A stretch of DNA of 7,792 nucleotides, taken from Pectinatus sp. (GTDB taxonomy: Bacteria > Bacillota > Negativicutes > Selenomonadales > Selenomonadaceae). The stretch is from the NCBI GenBank assembly GCA_020025075.1, contig JAHHSR010000062.1:1-7792 (forward strand), in the 5' to 3' direction. Position numbers and translations under genes: made by a program. The first letter of the stretch is position 1. Each line of letters starts with the position of its first letter. Of the stretch, positions 6,412 to 7,792 are shown one piece after another. Under the pieces are notes generated by a model. It saw only the letters and a list, made by a program, of their open reading frames with translations, ran no database searches and was not told where the DNA came from.

Positions 6412-6885
6412 TCATGCCTTAAAATCATATTCGCGCTTTTGCTGCGAAAACTCCTGTACGCCATTTTTGCCATAATCAGGCTGGGCTTGTATGCCTGTCA
6501 GCTTGTTGAGATTAATATTGACTGCCGTCAGCGCCCCCTGCAAAAGCATCATGTTATTTTCATTTATCTTTGTCGTCTTTTCAACCAGCAATGAAAGCTG
6601 TTCATTGGCTTTATTAAAAGCGTCTTTCTGCTCGGCAGGGCATAAGAGAAGCAAATCGCTTGCCTTATTGATTCTCTTATCTCCCGCTAGCGGCAGCAAG
6701 ATTTTTTGACGCTGCTGCTCAAGCTCCATTACCTGCTTCATAAGCTTTTTTTCACGCTCGACAATTGCGCTGAGCTTTTCCATATCAATTGCCAGTATTA
6801 CCTGACGTTTTTCCTCATTGAGAGAATAAAGCATCTGATAGGCGACAATAAGTCCATTTATATTTTTTATGAGTTCTTGCCACAT
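6412..6885 (-). CDS. flgN: Flagellar export chaperone FlgN
   Basis: FlgN is a cytoplasmic chaperone that binds the C-terminal helices of FlgK and FlgL and delivers them to the flagellar export gate. The 157-residue protein is almost all helical and matches the family layout. An N-terminal helix holds YSLNEEKRQVILAIDMEKLSAIVEREKKLMKQ (20-51). The ELEQQRQKILLPL stretch follows (54-66). A C-terminal helix with NENNMMLLQGALTAVN (108-123) leads into the PDYGKNG tail (136-142), the usual Y-x-x-x-G ending. The length is close to B. subtilis YvyG, about 160 residues. The start ATG has GGGG ten bases upstream, 17 bases after flgM. Its neighbours on both sides agree with the assignment. Confidence 0.88.
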   Translation of the reverse strand: MWQELIKNINGLIVAYQMLYSLNEEKRQVILAIDMEKLSAIVEREKKLMKQVMELEQQRQKILLPLAGDKRINKASDLLLLCPAEQKDAFNKANEQLSLLVEKTTKINENNMMLLQGALTAVNINLNKLTGIQAQPDYGKNGVQEFSQQKREYDFKA

Positions 6886-6902
6886 CTTTTATTCCCCGTT
6901 AA

Positions 6903-7187
6903 TTAATAGAAGATGAAATTATCAATAATTTGCTTTGCCAGTTTTTGAGCATCAACCTGATAGGTGCCATTTTCTATCTGCTTGCGGCAAAAATCAACTT
7001 TTTCTTGACGCACAGCGGGCATCTGGCGCAGCTTTCCCAGATAAGAGGCAAAATCTCTGCCCTGATTGGACAAGACAAACTCATCGCGGCCTCGTGCCTG
7101 CGTTTGATTAGTTCTTGCCTTGCCCTGTGGCATTGTTGCCACATAAATACTGCTTACCGCTTCAATGCGGCCGTTATTGCCAACCAT
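6903..7187 (-). CDS. flgM: Anti-sigma-28 factor FlgM
   Basis: FlgM binds the flagellar sigma factor (FliA/SigD) and holds it inactive until the hook-basal body is complete. The 94-residue product has the usual disordered, polar N-terminal half with the short IEAVSSIYV segment (8-16). The sigma-binding C-terminal half is DEFVLSNQGRDFASYLGKLRQMPAVRQEKVDFCRKQIENGTYQVDAQKLAKQIIDNF (35-91), and its VRxEKV, I-x-x-GTY-x-VD and LAxxI motifs are diagnostic. A strong AGGTGA ribosome site precedes the ATG. The upstream gap contains a sigma-28-like promoter, so FlgM probably sits under the sigma factor it inhibits, a negative feedback loop. Read-through from yvyF may add a second source of transcript. 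Confidence 0.95.
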   Translation of the reverse strand: MVGNNGRIEAVSSIYVATMPQGKARTNQTQARGRDEFVLSNQGRDFASYLGKLRQMPAVRQEKVDFCRKQIENGTYQVDAQKLAKQIIDNFIFY

Positions 7188-7202
7188 ATTCTCACCTCAC
7201 AC

Positions 7203-7244
7203 AAAATGCCGATACTTAACCTTACAGTTAAATATCGGCATTTT
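7203..7244 (-). promoter_or_regulatory. 18-position hairpin between yvyF and flgM
   Basis: On the minus strand, the arm AAAATGCCGATATTTAAC (7227-7244) pairs with GTTAAGTATCGGCATTTT (7203-7220) around the loop TGTAAG. Seventeen positions are Watson-Crick. The remaining one is a U-G wobble in minus-sense RNA but a C-A mismatch in plus-sense RNA, so the fold is best in the operon direction. It is followed by a short U run (UUUU, 7203-7206) and then the flgM ribosome site. It could be a leaky terminator for read-through transcripts from yvyF, a processing site, or an operator over the promoter. The structure is certain; its role is inferred. Confidence 0.7.
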
Positions 7245-7258
7245 TGACAATATTATTA
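7232..7258 (-). promoter_or_regulatory. Probable sigma-28 (SigD/FliA) promoter of flgM
   Basis: The minus strand shows GCCGATAT at 7239-7232, a perfect match to the sigma-28/SigD -10 element. A TAAT (7258-7255) lies exactly 15 bases upstream, three of four matching the TAAA -35 core. Transcription would start near 7224-7225 and give a leader of about 37 bases before the flgM ATG. B. subtilis also has a SigD promoter before flgM. The -10 lies inside one arm of the inverted repeat at 7203-7244. The weak part is the -35. Confidence 0.65.
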
Positions 7259-7278
7259 AGGGGTTTACCCCCCTTTTT
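7258..7278. terminator. GC-rich hairpin after yvyF, possible terminator
   Basis: AAGGGG (7258-7263) and CCCCTT (7270-7275) form a six-base stem. On the plus strand the stem runs into TTTTT (7274-7278), the usual terminator layout. In the minus-sense operon RNA it can also fold as GGGG-UAAA-CCCC, with only a weak UUAAUAAU run after it. It lies just past the yvyF stop, so a partial stop between yvyF and flgM is plausible. There is no plus-strand gene for it to end in this window. Confidence 0.4.
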
Positions 7279-7285
7279 CCACGTT

Positions 7286-7687
7286 TTAACGTTCTTCCGA
7301 GTACATTCCACGGCTCCTGCCGCTTTTTATGATAGGTTCTTTTTTGGGCACTGGTTTAGGTACAAGCTCAGCAGCCTGCTCCCGCAATTCCTGAATGCAT
7401 TTTTTGCAGTAAGTCCCTTCCGTAATAAGCTTGCCACAACGAGCGCACGGATACTGTATTTCACCCTTGCCGATAAAAGAGCCGGAACGCATCATGCGCA
7501 TAATGGTTCTTTCCTTGACACCTGTATCTTCAAAAATCTGCTTTATCGTGCTGCCCGGATGGTCACGCAGGTAGTCAGTAACTAGCAATTCCGCTTGTTT
7601 TTCCTTTTCCATGCAATCGGGACAAAGCCCAGAGCCTGCATCTAAAAATATTTTGCCACATTCGGGGCAGTTTTTCATAGTTGCCAT
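7286..7687 (-). CDS. yvyF: YvyF-like flagellar operon protein (TIGR03826 type)
   Basis: This small zinc-ribbon protein is found at the head of flgM operons in Firmicutes and its biochemical role is poorly defined. The 133-residue product has an N-terminal Cys4 cluster (C7-x-x-C10, C22-x-x-C25). A middle helical region follows (about 30-70), containing a helix-turn-helix-like stretch TIKQIFEDTGVKERTIMRMM (47-66). A second Cys4 cluster comes next (C81-x-x-C84, C94-x-x-C97). A basic, Pro-rich tail ends the protein. B. subtilis YvyF has the same layout and about the same length. I chose ATG 7687, which has AGGTGA six bases upstream. The frame stays open to a GTG at 7789, but that extension only reads the putative IS end. 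Two zinc sites around an HTH-like core suggest nucleic acid or protein binding, which is inference. Confidence 0.85.
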   Translation of the reverse strand: MATMKNCPECGKIFLDAGSGLCPDCMEKEKQAELLVTDYLRDHPGSTIKQIFEDTGVKERTIMRMMRSGSFIGKGEIQYPCARCGKLITEGTYCKKCIQELREQAAELVPKPVPKKEPIIKSGRSRGMYSEER

Positions 7688-7737
7688 TTCTTTCACCTCA
7701 ATATTTTTTGCCGCATTCTGGTAAACTGTTCTTGCCT

Positions 7738-7792
7738 TTGAACCTCCCCCACTTATAGAAGTGGGAGATTCTTGAGAAGTCTGATACACGAA
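7738..7792 (-). mobile_element. Putative right end of an IS200/IS605 (TnpB-type) element
   Basis: Read on the minus strand, the segment ends in a hairpin, CCCACTT-CTAT-AAGTGGG (7748-7765), followed by GGGAGG and TTCAA (7738-7742). A GAATCTCCCACTT hairpin that leads to GGTTCAA is a familiar form for the right end of TnpB-carrying IS200/IS605 elements. Cleavage would fall after TTCAA, at 7737/7738. The element body would lie beyond the window and be read towards yvyF. No tnpA or tnpB coding is included. The 50 bases between this end and the yvyF start show no clear promoter, so yvyF may depend on read-through from the element. Confidence 0.6.

Noticed and set aside
7208..7215. Second sigma-28 -10-like box, GCCGATAC, on the plus strand
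   Set aside because: It is the other arm of the inverted repeat. No TAAA-like -35 lies about 15 bases upstream, and no plus-strand gene follows.
7240..7251. Possible sigma-A promoter with TTGTCA as -35 ahead of flgM
   Set aside because: TTGTCA fits a -35 box, but no TATAAT-like sequence occurs 16-18 bases downstream. The sigma-28 reading is better.
7286..7789. Extended yvyF frame starting at GTG 7789 (167 residues)
   Set aside because: The extra 34 residues are read from the putative IS end and hairpin. ATG 7687 has a well-placed AGGTGA site, and the resulting length matches the family.

Overview
The window is a compact flagellar late-gene cluster from a Gram-positive-type (Firmicutes) genome. 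Every gene is on the minus strand, so transcription runs from high to low coordinates. The order is yvyF-like, flgM, flgN, a second FlgN-like gene, flgK, flgL, yviE-like (DUF6470), fliW, csrA, flaG, fliD. This follows the Bacillus subtilis comF/flgM operon order, with flaG-fliD joined directly to csrA and no flagellin gene between them. The enlarged FlgL (498 aa) and FlgK (601 aa), the extra FlgN-like gene and the moderate GC suggest an anaerobic Firmicute, perhaps a Selenomonas-like Negativicute. That placement is an inference and I cannot fix the genus.

From the right edge, positions 7738-7792 look like the right end of an IS200/IS605-type (TnpB-carrying) element that stops 50 bases before the yvyF-like start codon. 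A 98-base gap (7188-7285) separates yvyF from flgM. It holds a GC-rich hairpin and a second, 18-position hairpin. One arm of the second hairpin contains GCCGATAT, the -10 element of flagellar sigma-28/SigD promoters. The genes from flgM to fliD are then packed with gaps of 3 to 53 bases, with good ribosome binding sites and two tightly coupled junctions (flgN to the second FlgN-like gene, and fliW to csrA). The 53-base csrA-flaG gap carries two GGA motifs 17 bases apart, one in a small hairpin loop and one in the flaG Shine-Dalgarno, which resembles a CsrA site.

At the left edge fliD is cut short. It keeps the N-terminal domain but loses the C-terminal half, and its stop codon lies in what looks like the left end of an IS200/IS605-type element placed after TTGAT. 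Both putative IS segments are exactly 55 bases long, which suggests the window is a whole contig whose ends are assembly overlaps with a repeated element.

Together the genes encode the sigma-28 checkpoint (FlgM), chaperones for the hook-filament junction proteins (FlgN family), the junction proteins (FlgK, FlgL), the filament cap (FliD, broken here), FlaG, and the FliW-CsrA partner switch that matches translation to flagellin secretion. No tRNA, rRNA, CRISPR array or plus-strand gene was seen, and there is no gene-free stretch above 300 bases.
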